64,000 bases of DNA, from assembly GCA_013398015.1 (NCBI GenBank), contig VZRR01027746.1:62001-126000 (forward strand). The letters run 5' to 3'. Positions within the stretch are counted from its first letter, which is position 1, and each line of letters begins with the position of its first letter. Positions 11,831 to 24,989 of this stretch are shown piece by piece. The stretch comes from Oreocharis arfaki. Its lineage: Eukaryota > Chordata > Aves > Passeriformes > Paramythiidae. Under the pieces are notes generated by a model, which saw only the letters and a list, made by a program, of their open reading frames with translations, had not been told where the DNA came from and made no database searches. The translations under genes and the position numbers were made by a program.

Positions 11831-14089
11831 GGGGTGCTGGTGTGGGCACACTCATCGTTTGTGAGATTTGGCCACGAGTTCTATTTGCAAGCTAGAGCTT
11901 ATCTGACTTTGCTCCCTGTGTGAAGTTTTTGTGTCTCCTCTGTGACTGCAGCCTTTTACATCTCCTGATTCTACACAAGTGATTCCTGATGCCTGTTCTG
12001 GACTTGGTGCCTAGTTAAGCTGAACTACAATTGTCAAAGGAGACCTGCTCCTTCAAATGTGTTAGGAAACAGCCTTTCGTGCTAACAGAGGCAGCTTTTT
12101 CCTTCAATTATAAATGAGCAAGTACAGCACTGCTAGTAGGATCAAATTTCTACTGCTTTACCAAAGCTGAAGGGTACCTGTGCACTACACAGTGTTTTGA
12201 TAAGAATGTTTAAAAAAGAAGCAGCAGCAGTCCAGATGCAATAACAGCACGTAAAAAGACTGTGAATATATGTGTGTACCTATGTTTTGGATGCTTATCT
12301 GTTGATATACATATACACCCATATGAAACATGCATATATTTAGTTATGTACACATACAAAATCATTTGAGAAAGGAAAAAACACTGATTCTTACCTAAAT
12401 ATTCTTTAACAATAAACTTCAAGGTAACCTATGTTAAGAATTTTTTCATGTGTGACAATGACCATTTTTGCTTCCTAAAATTCATCCTGATAACTTTAAC
12501 TTTACTATCCCTCCTCATCTATATCTATTATGATACAAAAAGCTAGGCAAGAAGGAAGACACACTTTTTAATAACTTTTTGTCAACTAATCTGTGGGTAA
12601 TATACTTTCATGTCCAGACATTGCTACTAAATAAAGAAGGACCTGACACACACATTCATCAATAATTCACAAGTCAAGATTCCTGGACACAAAACTTGTA
12701 ATATTTTACACTACGGGTTAACATGTAGAGAGTTTGAGGTTTTTTAAAGATTGTAGATTTACAGGTGCTCTCAGCAGATATTCCTTGTCTGCTAGAAAAT
12801 AAAAAAGAGAACATTGTTGTGTAACATCATTCAGGTATAAAGATCAATTGCATTTCAACCTGAAGCATATAACCCTTTTAACAAAGAGATCTTTGAGTCT
12901 AGTAGCACTGAATCACTGAAATCTTGCATATAATGACTTGCCATGTTAAATAACACAATATTTTCACAGCAGCAATTGTATTATTTATTTCTTTTTTTCT
13001 TCCTGTGATGACTATCAGTGGAATAACAGGTGTACAGACACTAGATTTCTTTGGACATCTTAACCAGACTGTTTACCACAGCCACTGCAGCAGGAATCAT
13101 CTGTACTCAGTCGTAATCTTCAAAACAAGCTGCAGTGTGATAGCAAACTCTCCCTCTACCTTTAGCTTTGTATTGTGAATGTTTGAACTACATCATGCAA
13201 GGAAATTTGCTTCCTGGCAAGATCAGCAGGTGTAGGCTCAGCCTCTGATTCTGCTGCCTGGCTTTGCAATACCCTTCCTTTAATAGAAAAGAAAATGTGA
13301 TGTTATGATAGCTCTGTGCCATTAAAGATATTCTCACACTGTGGGAGGAAAACACCTGTTTCATCAAAGGAAAAATAAAAAAAGAAATTCAACTGCCTGT
13401 AGGATGTAATTTTAAGTGTTCTTTGAGCTATTTCAACAGCACAAAGAGCACCTATTCTCATGCATGGAGGACTGTACTGTATGTGAATTTTGAGTATTAC
13501 AGTTCTGTTTAATAGACTGGGCTAATCTGGGCTGCCCATTTGCTGTGGTTTCTTATACTTGTGTTAAGAATCTTTTTAATTTATCTTTAGCTGTGAAAAA
13601 AAACAATATATAGAGACATCATGACTTTACTCTCACAGCTACCTCATGTTTTCATTCGTCAGTTGCTGGTTGTGCAAAAGATTTCTAAGGTTATTGTTAA
13701 AATAACTGTGCTTGTTTTTGAGAAATATGTAAGTGCACACAAATCCAGTAAAGGCCTTGGATGATCATAAGGTCCAAACAAAGCACTAGATGTAGCAACC
13801 CTCCCCACTTTTTTAGAGTTGAAATAATATCTTACATTTATGTGACAGTAATAACTTTGTACAGAAACTGGCAATTTTTCTAGTATATTTATTTACAAAG
13901 GATTAATCAAAGCTACTGGTTTGTTTCTAAAACATTGCAATAAGAAATTATGCCAGTGCCTTCTTTCTACTCTTTTTGTAAGTACCAGATTCAGTGCAGC
14001 TTTCTTCAGCGCAGCTTGGAGAGTTCAATTCCAAGTCCTACTCACCCTCACGTCTTGGTGAGAAGAGAGCATCCTAAAACTTCACAATA
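11831..14089. other. Unique AT-rich DNA, no gene seen
   Basis: No gene or repeat family recognised. The minus frames at 12210-12422 and 13659-13874 are short and domain-free. Confidence 0.5.
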
Positions 14090-14562
14090 ATAGAACAAGC
14101 TGTGTAGCCTTCTTGCTAAAATTGGTGTGCTGTTTAGAGAGGAACACAACCTCTCCCATGAGGAAAGGCTGGGACAGTTGGGGTTTTTCAGGTCAGAGAA
14201 GAAGAAGGCTCCAGACAGGCCGTATTGTGGCCTCTCAGTACCTGAAGGGGACCCATAAGACAGATAGAGACAAACTTTTTAGCAGAGTCTGGTGTGAGAG
14301 GACAATGAGTAATGGTTTGAAATGGAAGGAGGGTCAGTTTAGATTACATATAATTTTTTGCAATGAGGATGGTGAAGCATTGCCACAGGTTGCCCAGAAA
14401 AGAGACAGATGCCCCATCCTAGTAAATGTTCAAGGCCAGGTCGGATGGGGCTCTGTGCAATCTGATCCAGTTAAAGATGTCTCTTTTCATTGCAGGGCAG
14501 TTAGACTATGTGACCTTCAAAAAGTTCCTTCCAACTCAAACTATTCTATGACTCTATGATTT
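14090..14562 (+). repeat. CR1 LINE fragment with complete 3' end
   Basis: The segment reads through the post-RT region (ATGAGGAAAGGCTGGGACAG, matching the usual CR1 ATGAGGAAAGGCTGAG block), the 3' UTR (TTGCCCAGA, AAGGCCAGGTCGGATGGGGCT) and ends CCAACTCAAACTATTCTATGACTCTATGAT, here split for reading as CCAACTCAAAC and the ATTCTATG-type tail. A 148-codon frame (14113-14559) lies in it by chance and carries no intact domain. Confidence 0.9.
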
Positions 14563-17500
14563 ATGGACCAAGCGGGAAGAGCATCAGCAGAAATATAATT
14601 CTCTAGCTTTGTGTGTTCAGTTGGCAAAGCAGAGTAATGGTTCTTGTCTCTGCTACAACAATTAGCTCTGATGTTTACCTGGAAGTTACTTGGTGCAAAA
14701 TACAAGGAAAAGAACAGCTATAGTGCATTTCATCAGTGGCCTAATCCTAACAATGTGCATTTGAAGGACTACTAAAATGGAAGACATGTGATATAGGGAG
14801 GACCAAGTAACCAGATTCTTCAGGATATAGCCATTTAGTGAATGTTTAGAAGGAGATCAAATAAATATGCTGAGCCCTTTCAATGGAGACTTGTAAATGG
14901 AATATAATTTGAGTTCCATTTAAAACATTATATGAATTTGCATTCAAAATATGACCTGTCAATCACTGAGTGCTTAAGTATTCATTTTTAAGTTTGTGTC
15001 TTTTCAATTTTTTTAACCAGTTTGTGTTACAACTATTAACAGTGATTCCATTCATTAGCTTCTTTATGACATTATTTGTTTTTCTGACAACCATGAAGTT
15101 CTGTAAATGAATTCGTTTTATGATGAAGACATTTTCATATGTGGGTTAGCTGTACCTGTGATTCAGATCCTCACATATCTAGTGTAGTCTACTTCTGTTA
15201 CTCAGCTATTTCAACACACACCAATTTCTAATAAAAAGACTTGTTTATGAGCCTAATAAGCACAGAAAACATTATGGAATCATGAAATAGCTAATTAACT
15301 TTGTGAATTTAAAGTTCTGTCCCTGCAAAAGAAAACTAATTAGTGGTTATATGGATTCCTGAATTATACTTCCTTCCTTTTTTATTTCATGTGGTTATAA
15401 AGTTAAATTGAAAATATTCATAGTAATTTTCCCTTTTATAGAAAGGATGCTGGAGGTTACAGTCAACAAATAGCTGTATTGCCTTTACACTCAGAATCTG
15501 CTCATATTTCACTGTCACCTATTTGTTTCGCACAGTTGCAAAAAATTTATTCACACTTCATTTTAGAGCAACATACTGATCTCAGCTTTCTTGAAGAGGC
15601 TAAGTTCAAGCACAGCTCAAGCAATAGTTCCCTAGAATTTTGAAGCTAGGCTGTGCCTAGTCTTGGGACAGCTATGTGGGGAAACAGGTTAGGACTCTTC
15701 ATTCCCTGTGTGTGGCTAACCTAGAATTAAACACAGCAATTCTTTATTTTGAACTGAACACAATTATGCCACTCAGGGGGCGTAGGAAGTTTGGACAATG
15801 ATAGGTGTTCATACCTCAAGTAACTGAGCTAGGAACAGTGAGGCCAGCTTCCCATGTTCTGTTGACAATAATTGTGGCTACACATCAGTTAGTAGTGGAC
15901 TGAAAGCATTTATTACTGACCAATTGCAGCAAAGATTAGTGGTCTCACTCCTTAAAAAATGTCTGTTGCTGCTCATTTCCTGAACAAGAACTTGCATATC
16001 AGTCATTCTTTTTCCTTCACATTTTTTAAATAAAGTATTGATAGACAAGTTTAGTGACTTCTTTTTCATAATGCAAGAGGTTCATGAAGAACAGGCAGTT
16101 GTCTCAGTTGGTGGAAATTAAAGTGGATTAAGGACCGAGTATGAGTTAATTCTGTTACTACTGCAGAAAAAGATCCTGCCACAATGGCTAGTATTAATAG
16201 AAGTGAATATAAAGTACAGAAATAATTATCATGCTCTATTTCAGCTCTGAAGTGAAACATTACACTGAATCAGCAATTATATTGCTGTATAGGAGGGAAA
16301 AGAGTTAACAGTTTTAGAATATAAAACCTTTGAAGCAGAAAGTGTAAGAAAATCAAGAATATACTGCTAAAATGATAACTGACAGAAGATATGATAACTA
16401 TCTTTGGAAATACTTACAGGGATATCTCTAGAAAACTCATTAACTGGAGAACAGAAAAGTGGTAACAGGCTTAAACTGTGGAAAGACAATATTATATTGG
16501 ATATTAGACATATCTGCCAAAGTACAAGCTCAGTTAAAGGAAAAATCTTCCAACATAATTAACATTACTTCATGGACCTCTCAATTTTTTTTCATCTTAC
16601 CACTTGCAATAACATATTGGGTTTGGGGGTTTTTTGTTTGATTGTTTTTTATTTCTTTTACTCCTTATTTGTTTTTCATTTAATTCATTTATATGAATGA
16701 CTTATATATCTTATTAACTGTCAGCTCTGCTTTTTACTTGCTTACTTTAACCTGAGATTCCAAAGCTGCCTGCTTACCCAACCCAGTCCCAGTCTTCATT
16801 ACTGCATGGGCTGGGAGGCCTAACCCAGCAGACGAGGAGGTCTATCCCAGTTGCAACATTACTCTGCTTTTGGCAATTCAACCCTAGATCCAATCCCTTT
16901 TCCTTCCCTCTTGGTGGCAGGTTTCCCTTTGCTCAGATTGAACTGACAGCTCGATACCCTGCATCCATAAAAGCCTTTTTTGCTCTAAATTGTCTTTAAA
17001 CAAGTAAACGGGACCCTAATGACTAAAATGGAAAAATAGACATCCATCATCTCAGTAGAAGGTACCACAAATCATTTAGGCAAATTTATTCTGAAGATCA
17101 GCTTCTGAATTTTCTCCTAGGGATTTTCAAAGCCAGTCCCACGGGGGGTGATAATAATTCTAAACACACAAAAAGCTGGTGGGGAGACTTTATTGTAAAT
17201 CAGCCCTTCTGGAGATTCATTGTAGTGGCAGAGCTCCACATTTATCATAAGGGTTCATTTAGGTACAGGCATAGACTAGAACGGTAGTTAATATCCTTGC
17301 CCGCCATAACATGAGACCGTACACAGCAGAGCACAGTCTCACCTACAAAGTTGGAGGCTGAGGGGCTAAATCTCAAAATCCACCCTGAAGCTGTGATTTT
17401 GCATCTACTTGAGATTGTTCCACAGTTTTCTGATTACAGAACCTCTTACTATAAAGACGTAAGCCTGTGGGCTGCAGTGTGGACATTACCAGGCTCTGCT

Positions 17501-18469
17501 GAACTACAACACAAGACCTCGGCTGTCTGAAAATAACCTGAAGAATAATGATGTTACCAAGGTGACCGGGAAAGTGAGTTTACCAATCTGCATAGCAGAG
17601 AGAACCCTGACGGTTACTGCAAATTACGGTAAATAATGGTGTTTAGTGATGTCCCAGTTCTCCAACAGGCTACTAGATTACTTAGCACCCAGCACCTGCT
17701 AATATATAAAAGAATTAAACAGGCAAGGTTATGATGGAGCATGTTAACATGTTTATACAGTCTTCTCTGCCTAATGGAAACTTATCAAGCAAACATTTTT
17801 CATCTTTTAAATCACTTCAGCATCAAAGCTGGATGAATGTTGGGAGAGATTTTTAAGTGTTATTTTTCAGGACAACCAGTACCTCTCTCCAAACTATGAA
17901 ATTAATAGGGAAGGTAGCATTGAAGAAATTTGCTCTATACTGGGGCTGCTGACATGAGTGGAAAAAAATTGTTGCAATATTGCACTCAGAAGAAATCATA
18001 TGAGAAAACAGACTTTGTAGCTACAAAGCACTAAAGGCCAAGCGAACATAGCTGAATTCTTAATTGCTTCTCAAAAAGCTATTTCACAAGAAAATAAATT
18101 ACACTAAAAGCCTTTACAGAAAAAGTCTGCTATGAAAGAAGATTAATTCTCTCCCAATAGAAGCTATATTTCACTATTAATCCGTAAGTTTCGAAAAGTC
18201 CAAATAAGATTCAGTCCTAAACAAATCAGGAATATCCAGCATTACAGACGAAAATATTTTCCTTTTTTTTTATGAATCTAGGTGCTCTCAATAGGTGTTA
18301 AATAATTTGACATGTAATTCAACATTAGGTAGTCCAGAGAAGGCCATCTCAGATGTAAGAGATTTCAAGATTCCATTTTAATTTCAAGATGAAAGCAAGG
18401 CAGCATCAGAGTAGTCACAGTGACGTCTGGCACAGATAAGCCTCATGTACTCTTGCCCCTTTTGTCTCT
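14563..18469. other. Unique AT-rich DNA, no gene seen
   Basis: A T-rich low-complexity patch lies at about 16620-16680. A more GC-rich block at 16750-16960 and another at 17140-17540 have no clear family; the second contains AATAAA on the minus strand (plus TTTATT at about 17190), which might come from an old mobile element. No gene is supported. Confidence 0.45.
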
Positions 18470-19485
18470 TCACCAACGAGGTGTCCGAGGCTTCTGTATT
18501 TACTCAGAAGCAGAGTTCAAGGGGGAGAATACACAGCAATGATTAAGATCAGTTATCTGACCCATACCAATCCACATGCTGTAATCACTGAAGCTGAGAG
18601 AAATGATGCTTGCAAGGCTGCTTTCTGACGTCTTGGAAAAGATCATGAAGATCAGGAAAGCTCCTGGGTAACCAGGGAAAGCAAATGTTGCACCCAACTT
18701 CAAGAGATTCAAGGGATGCCATTCACCTTAATTTCATCAATGCTTTCAACACTGACCCACACAATATTCTTGTATCCAAGTTAGAGCATGACTGTCTGGG
18801 TGGGTGAACAACTCCATGTGTAAAAATTTGGTTCGATGAGTGTTCTCAGGGGGTCATGGTTAATTGGTCATAATCTGCCTGAAGGCTAGTAACATATGCA
18901 GTAATGCAGGCATCTGTCTTGGGAACTGTCCTGCTTAACATCTTTATCAGTGGAGGAGGTGATGGAGCATACTCATCAGATCTGCTGATGGCACCGAATT
19001 GGAGGAAGCATCTGGTATGTGGGAGGGTAGTGCTGCCATCCAGAGGGGCCTAGACAGCCTGGAGGGAAAGGTTAATAGGAAGCTCATAAAATTCAGGAAG
19101 GTCAGATGCAAATCACTGGTCCAGGGGAGGAGGAGCCCCTCGCAACATGTACAGGCTGTGTCTTGACTCACTGGGAAGCAGGTCTGCAAAAAAGTCCGCG
19201 GGGCTCTGGCAGACAGTAAGCTGAATGAAAGACTAGATTATACTCCTCTACTCAGCACACTTTGGACAGTGTCTCCAATACTGCATCCAGTTTTGAGCTC
19301 CCATTATCAGACAAACAGTTAACTGGACAGAGTTCAGTGTAGGCCCACCATAAGGGCTTGGTGTTGGAGCACTTGCCCTGTGAGGGGAGGCCGAGGAGGC
19401 TGGGCTGGTTCATTCTGGAGAAGACACCTTCAGGGGGACAGAGCAGCAGTTCCCTGTCACATACTGGGAGATACATTACTTCAAC
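18470..19485 (+). repeat. Long CR1-type LINE fragment (RT region)
   Basis: Plus-strand sequence follows avian CR1 from the region upstream of the reverse transcriptase core onwards: TCTGACCCATACCAATCCAC, GATGCTTGCAAGGCTGC, ACATCTTTATCAGTGG (coding the NIFISD-like stretch), GATCTGCTGATGGCACC where the catalytic ADD box lies, AGGGGCCTAGACAGCCTGGA, and CTGGCAGACAGTAAGCTGAA. The catalytic region is broken by stops and small deletions and no frame exceeds about 80 codons. The copy is dead and lacks a clear 3' tail at 19485. Confidence 0.85.
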
Positions 19486-19849
19486 GTCCATGTTGAGGAT
19501 GTAATTTTACTTTAATTTCCTTTGATAAATATAGGGATTTTGTAATCTAAATGTGTTAACTTGAGAACACATTTATGAAAGGGAGACATAGGGGAAGAAA
19601 GTTATAAACTTAACAACAGCAAATTCTACTCCTTTTACTAGACAAAAACAAGGTTTTGTCATACGGTAATTTATTGGATTAGAGTGTGAATGTGGTAAGT
19701 AATAATGCTGTTTTGACAGTGAGTGATAAGGAGATTTTGATAAAATATTTATAAGGTTGTGTTTTATTGACACCAATGATTATGATTGAATATTTTTAAG
19801 GTCACCATGATACTGAAGAATTTTGACAAGATATTTATGAAGTCATTGT
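19486..19849. other. AT-rich DNA, no gene seen
   Basis: Weakly repetitive phrases of the kind GATATTTATGAAG/AAATATTTATAAG occur but no family is clear. Confidence 0.4.
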
Positions 19850-20065
19850 GGTCCCAAAGATGGATGTAGATATGGAAGTGATGTAAATTAGATGAATTCA
19901 TGAAAGACAAATACATCAAGGGCTATTAAGCACAAAGATATCAATTTTGACTCAAGAATTCAGACAGCTTAAAGCTGTGAGGTTGTGCCAGAGAAGTATC
20001 ACTGTCTGTTTTTACAGATGAAGAGAAGATATTATGTTAACTGAAACTTTGGTCTGACCTAATGT
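19850..20065 (+). repeat. Ancient L3/CR1-type LINE 3' end
   Basis: The segment keeps the order of landmarks found in old amniote L3/CR1 3' ends: TTAGATGAATTCATGAAAGAC, CATCAAGGGCTATTAAGCA, a diverged middle, then CTTTGGTCTGACCTAATGTG near 20050, which stands for the usual CATTGGTCTGACCCAGTATG. This is a different and older type than the chicken-like CR1 copies elsewhere in the window, as it lacks the ATTCTATG tail. Confidence 0.55.
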
Positions 20066-20689
20066 GTGAAATCCAATACATAAGGTACAAAGATATCATG
20101 TTTTGGGATAATATGACTACCTCTAAACCTAAATGAAAAAGTTATGAAGGTTACAAAGGACTATATACAAAAAATTACTCTTTAGTGCTTTCCTGAAAAT
20201 ATTAATTTTAAAATCAGTTAAATATTTTGTTTGACCAAACTGAAAAAAATGGAGCTCTGGCATTGATAATAAGATTTTGTTTTGATTTTTCAATTTTTTT
20301 TTTTTAATTTCAGATATAGAAATGCTGGTTTTCCTCTTCATTTATGTGACTTTCTGTTGCAAATGGCCAGAACCTCAGCCTAAACTAAGGAAAAAACTAA
20401 ATTTAAAAATATGGAAGCAAAGCATATTCTTTTAATATATATTTTAATTGAGACTTTTCACTTCTTTTAAAAACCATGATGTCATTCATTTCATTGAAAA
20501 TATTACTCTAAAGGACTCATATTCTAAAAGAAAACAAAAAATTCCAGATTGTTGCACTGACCTTATTTTACTGTTTGGTCTTTTTTAGGACTGTAAAATT
20601 TTATTTGTAATCAACTCTTTTAAATAATCTTCCATCACCAGTAGTTTCAAGGAAAGAAATAACAAACCTGTGATGATACTTACAGCAAT
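20066..20689. other. AT-rich DNA, no gene seen
   Basis: No gene or clear repeat. A T-run lies at about 20295-20306. Confidence 0.5.
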
Positions 20690-21390
20690 GCAAAAGGCTT
20701 GCCTCAGAGATGCTGGAAAATACTGCTGCCAAAAGGGACCCAGGGCCCTTGGTTGACAGAAATTCAAATACAAGTCAGCAGTGCCCTGGCAGCCAGGAGG
20801 GCCAGCAGTGCCCTGGGGTGCATCAGGCACAGCATCACCAGCCTGGCAAGGGAATGGATTGTCGTGCTCTGCTCTGCACTGGGGCAGCCTCACCTTGAGT
20901 GCTGGGGGCCGTTTTGGGCACCACAAAATAAGGATATAAACTGCTGGAGAGCATCTAAAGCAGGGCAGCTAAGATGATGAAGGGCCTTTGGGGAAGCCAT
21001 TCAAGGACTGGCTGAGGTCACTTGGTTCCTCAGAGAAGACACCATGGGGAAACCTCATTGCGGTCTACAACTTCCTCGTGAGGGGAAGAGGAGAGGCAGG
21101 CACTGATCTTTTTGTGGTGATCAGTGGCAGGACTTCAGGGAATGGCCTGAAATTTTGTCAGGGGAGGTTTAGTTTAAACATTAGAAAAAGGCTCTTCACC
21201 TAGAAGTTGACTGGGCACTGAACAGGCTCCCCAGGGAAATGGTCACAGCACCAAGCCTAACAGAGTTCAAGATATGTGTGGACAATGCTCTCAGGCACAT
21301 GGTGTGGTTCTTGAGGATGGTGCTGTGCAGGGCCAGGAGCTGGACTCAATGATCCTTGTGGGTCCATTCCAACCCAGCATATTCAGTGAT
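20690..21390 (+). repeat. CR1 LINE fragment with 3' end
   Basis: The left part is the end of the reverse-transcriptase region: CAGCCTCACCTTGAGTGCTG encodes the PHLEC stretch, and the 92-codon plus frame reads GQPHLECWGPFWAPQNKD, like the CR1 RPHLEYCVQFWAP block. Then follow GGCAGGACTTCAGGGAATGG, GAAAAAGGCTCTTCACC and the terminal CTGGACTCAATGATCCTTGTGG with TCCAACCCAGC. The tail is short (ATATTCAGTGATT). It belongs to a CR1 subfamily different from that at 3217-3785. Confidence 0.9.
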
Positions 21391-21960
21391 TTTTTAACAT
21401 AATAGTGTTCAAAATGTGAACTTCTGTCTGTGAGAGGAGCTTACTTAAGGTGCCCAGGAAACAATGGGAAAGAATGTCTTTAAAATCTTCACTTCTAATA
21501 TGTGGTAGTGTGCCTTTATGATTGATATATTGACCCTTCTGAAATAAAAAATAAAGCTTTCACCAATTCAAATGGACAATAGATGTCAGCTTAATTGTCA
21601 TGTCCTAGTGAGTATACTTTTGGCACAAACAACTCCTGCCTTGGCAATATGTGAGCTTGCCCCAGTAGCAGAAATTTATTGCAGAGTAATGTGTTTATAT
21701 AAAGTATCCTGGGACTAAAAGCAGCCTAATTGCACTAGCACATTGTTGTATGTGGGCACTGAAGCCATGCTAAGAAGGGCTATGCCAAATTGTATAGTCC
21801 AAAGCTAAAAAACATTCTATTCAGTGTTCTCCACTGCTACATAGATCTTTAAAAACTACTTAAATCTCTGTTGACTGCTCTGAAAACTGATTTTTTTTTT
21901 AAAATCCTGCCCATGCTTATATGCTGTGGCTAATACCCCACTCAGAAAATAGCCTAGAAG
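21391..21960. other. AT-rich DNA, no gene seen
   Basis: Nothing recognisable; a T-run lies at about 21891-21900. Confidence 0.5.
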
Positions 21961-22139
21961 AATCACAGAATCACAAGATTTTGGAGACTGGAAAGGTGCT
22001 CTGCACATTGTCTTGTCCAACCCCCTTGCAGGTGCAGGACTTTGTTCTGCTTCACAACGTTCACGCCAGCCCAGTTTTCCAGCCTGTTAGGGTTGCTCTG
22101 AACCAGCACAACCATCTGGTCTCTCAGCCATTCATCCCA
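21961..22139 (-). repeat. Short CR1-like fragment
   Basis: It opens with AATCACAGAATCACAAGATT and CTGGAAAGGTGCTCTGCACA followed by TTGTCCAACCCCCTTGC, the reversed 3' end of a CR1-type element. The right part (GGTTGCTCTGAACCAGCACA) is UTR-like. It is only about 180 bp and 5' truncated. Confidence 0.75.
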
Positions 22140-23278
22140 CTTATGGGGATGAAGATATATGAATCTTGGACTATTACTCCCCTATGGCAAGAATTCTTAT
22201 TTTAAAGTAATACTTTGATAAGGAAGACAAAGGCAAACATTCTAAGATAATATATATAAACAGAGTAAAAATATCAACTCATTTGTGCTCTACTAGTAGC
22301 AGCCAGCAACCAGGGATGGATAACAAGACAATACAGGGACTAGGACACAATCATTGAAAAGATTAATCTTATCCAGCTTTAGGCATCTAAAACATCGTTG
22401 TATAGTCTAGCAAACTGTCTAGACTTACGATCCAGGAAAAAAAATCCCCCTGTCACAGGCATATACGCTTTAGAGTGGTATCAATCATTTCTGGCTAAAG
22501 TTAGAAGATATGAATCCCAACCTTTTGTGCAAATTTAGAGAACTCTTTGGTATTTCCTTACGTTAGATTTAGAGTTACACAGTCAGGAAAATAAACATTT
22601 TTTATTAAAAGATGAGGGGAAAATATTTAAAAATGTATGAAGTACTAGTTCAAATATACAAGTGGAAATGAGAGCTCTTGTTAATACAACCCCAGATAAG
22701 TCATTCAGTCTGTGCCAGCAGATCCAAATACAGGAACAAAGTTAATACCGGAGAATGTGATGGTACCAGCTGTGCTTTCAACACTTCTGTATTTACATAC
22801 AAGCAAATTGAGACAACTCTGCTAAGGTGAAAAATAAACACATACATCCATAACAGGCCACCAAGAGCTTAGACTGCCTAAGGAAATATGAAGCTGATGG
22901 ATGATGTAGATTTTTGATGGCTGATGAATTATCTACATTTCTATTCCAAATTATGTTTCCTAGGTTAATGAGTACTGTCATTGACTTGTCCCATTAATCC
23001 TGTCAGTGTAATGGAACTGGCCACATCAGGGACTAAGTTGGTGAAATTTTAAAGTCAAAACCGAAACTGGTTGTGCTCTGAGATAAATTACTCCTATTGA
23101 GTTATGTGCTAGTTGCTTTTGTGGAAAGAACTTTGCCAAAAAGGAGATTTTATATTAATTGTATATGAAGATATAAGTTAATTACCCATGTCTTCTGTTT
23201 ACCTTTTCAGTATGAGATACAATCAGATGTGTAACTGAGAAGACTCTTAGAAAGCCTGAGTCTGAGGAAGTGTGGATA
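22140..23278. other. AT-rich DNA, no gene seen
   Basis: No gene or clear repeat. The sequence up to 23270 is ordinary flank of the LTR that follows. Confidence 0.5.
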
Positions 23279-23878
23279 TGGGTGGTGACCTGCGGGTGTG
23301 GCAGTCTGTGGGCCGAGTGGTGGCTTGTAAGGCCAAAGAGCAAAAGGCAGACTCCCCTCTGTAAAAGCAGTAGTTTGGAGATCTTGCCCAGTTAGGGTGA
23401 GCAGATTGGTTCCTCCCAAGTTCCTTTGTTCTCTCGTGATTATGTATTCCCTTTTTGTTGCTGCTGTTGGTTTTGTATTCTTCCTCCCCTTCTCTTCCCT
23501 ATATGTCTCCCCTTCCAGATTGTTCTCCCTTCCCTGCTCTCCTGTTGGCCCCCGTTCCTGGCCACTCCTTTGGGTTTTCCCTGTTGGCCCCTACACCTCA
23601 ATTCCGCCCATGTACCGCCCCTGTGCCCTGAGACCATTTGCCCTCATGCGCTCTCCGCCCTCCTCGTCCCCACATAAAACCCCACGACCCCGCTGTGTCA
23701 TTGTTTTCTCCCCTAGGAGCCTTTGTACCGTATAAGTAAAGTTTTTCTGTGGAACACCATGCGGAGATCCTCCTTTACCACTACGTTTGGGGCTGACAGC
23801 CAGCCGGGACGTGTTTGCGCCGTGCGCCTCTGGGAAGGTTGCAGCCTGCCACGCCACTGCAAAACACGCACTGCAACA
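23279..23878 (+). mobile_element. Solo retroviral LTR (about 600 bp)
   Basis: This block is much more GC/pyrimidine-rich than its flanks and has the parts of an LTR in order: U3 with stretches such as CCTGTTGGCCCC, a TATA-type box ACATAAAA (23672-23679), a poly(A)-signal-like AGTAAA (23735-23740) and a GC-richer U5. It starts TG and ends CA, and GATA occurs directly outside both ends (23275-23278 and 23879-23882), a candidate 4-bp target duplication. Four bases would suit a gammaretrovirus-like (class I) element. No internal viral sequence is next to it, so it is a solo LTR left by recombination. The 112-codon frame inside it (23397-23735) is not a gene. Confidence 0.7.
23672..23679 (+). promoter_or_regulatory. 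TATA box of the LTR
   Basis: ACATAAAA followed by CCCCACGACCCC sits about 60 bases before AGTAAA, the usual arrangement of core promoter and poly(A) signal in a retroviral LTR. The same layout recurs in the LTR at 41166-41863. Confidence 0.5.
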
Positions 23879-23882
23879 GATA

Positions 23883-24956
23883 TGGTGAATACTAGTGCTT
23901 TCTTTACACCTTCTTTTGATCTCAGTGCTCTTTTGAATTCAATTTTAGTAAGCAAGAAGTGCTAGAAATCTGAAGGGATTCACAGGAACCGTCTAGAGTC
24001 ACCTTTTCAATAGCATATTTCCAGGTGCATCATGTATTCACTCTAACAGAAGAAGAAAACAAAACAAAAAAAAATCCAAGTAATCAAAGCTAAATTATAC
24101 AGCAAAGATCCCCCAAAAGCTGCATTTGACCAGCTGAAGCCCTAAAATGGCATTGCTTAACCACAGATTTTAGAGACAGCTGCAAATATTGTTAGTATGA
24201 CCAGGTTCAAAAGGCAAGACAATACACAGTGGAATTCAGAAAGCTTGTGAGTCAGCTTTTCTAGCCATCTGCATTGCACAAAGAGATTCAAACATTGATT
24301 CCAAAAGTTGGTTCAAAGTCCTTTCTATTTATAAAGTATATTTCTAATCAATCCATCCTTATATGTTATTTCATTTTTTAACATTTTAAACTAGCTTTCT
24401 CTCTAGGAAGTTAAGTTTTGGGTTGCAGTTGAATATTTTTAGGCTCTTTTAGAAGTCCCTGAGATTACATTTTTAGTCGTTTTTCAATAGTCCTGAAAAT
24501 CAACAAAAGGCTTATATCTGTCCCAAAACAAACACAAAATTCATGTTTCCATTTACAGCATCTCAGATCAGCCTCTTTCTTTCCCATATCTTCTTCCTTT
24601 TTTATTTTTCTGTTGGAAGTCCTTTCCCATTGTTCTCTATGCACGCATCAGTAGGTAGATCATCTCTTAGCAGACATACAAAACACCAGGAGAAGAAACT
24701 ACAGACCGAGTAGATATATTTTCTTGGAGCTCAAGTACATTACCACTCTTGGTCCTCAAATGAGTTGCCAGCTAGACATCCATTTTTCCAGTGTCAAACA
24801 TTTTCTCCATTTTAAGTAATTGCCGTGAGCAGTTCTATTAACTTCCTTCTGTATGGTGAGATGAATAGAACAAACTCGTTAATTCTGCATGATGGAGTCT
24901 ATCTTATGCCTCACTCATTTTGTCATCCCTGTTCTCAGCTTTGTATTCTATACCTT
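23883..24956. other. AT-rich DNA, no gene seen
   Basis: No gene or clear repeat family. An A-rich patch lies at about 24058-24074. Confidence 0.5.
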
Positions 24957-24975
24957 TATATATATATATATATAT
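24957..24975. repeat. (TA)n microsatellite
   Basis: An uninterrupted alternating TA run of 19 bases, likely length-polymorphic. Confidence 0.95.
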
Positions 24976-24989
24976 TAAGCTCACATGGC

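Noticed and set aside
14113..14559. 148-codon plus-strand ORF
   Set aside because: It lies wholly in CR1 3' sequence and has no intact domain.
23397..23735. 112-codon plus ORF
   Set aside because: It lies inside the U3 of a solo LTR, which is non-coding, and shows no domain.
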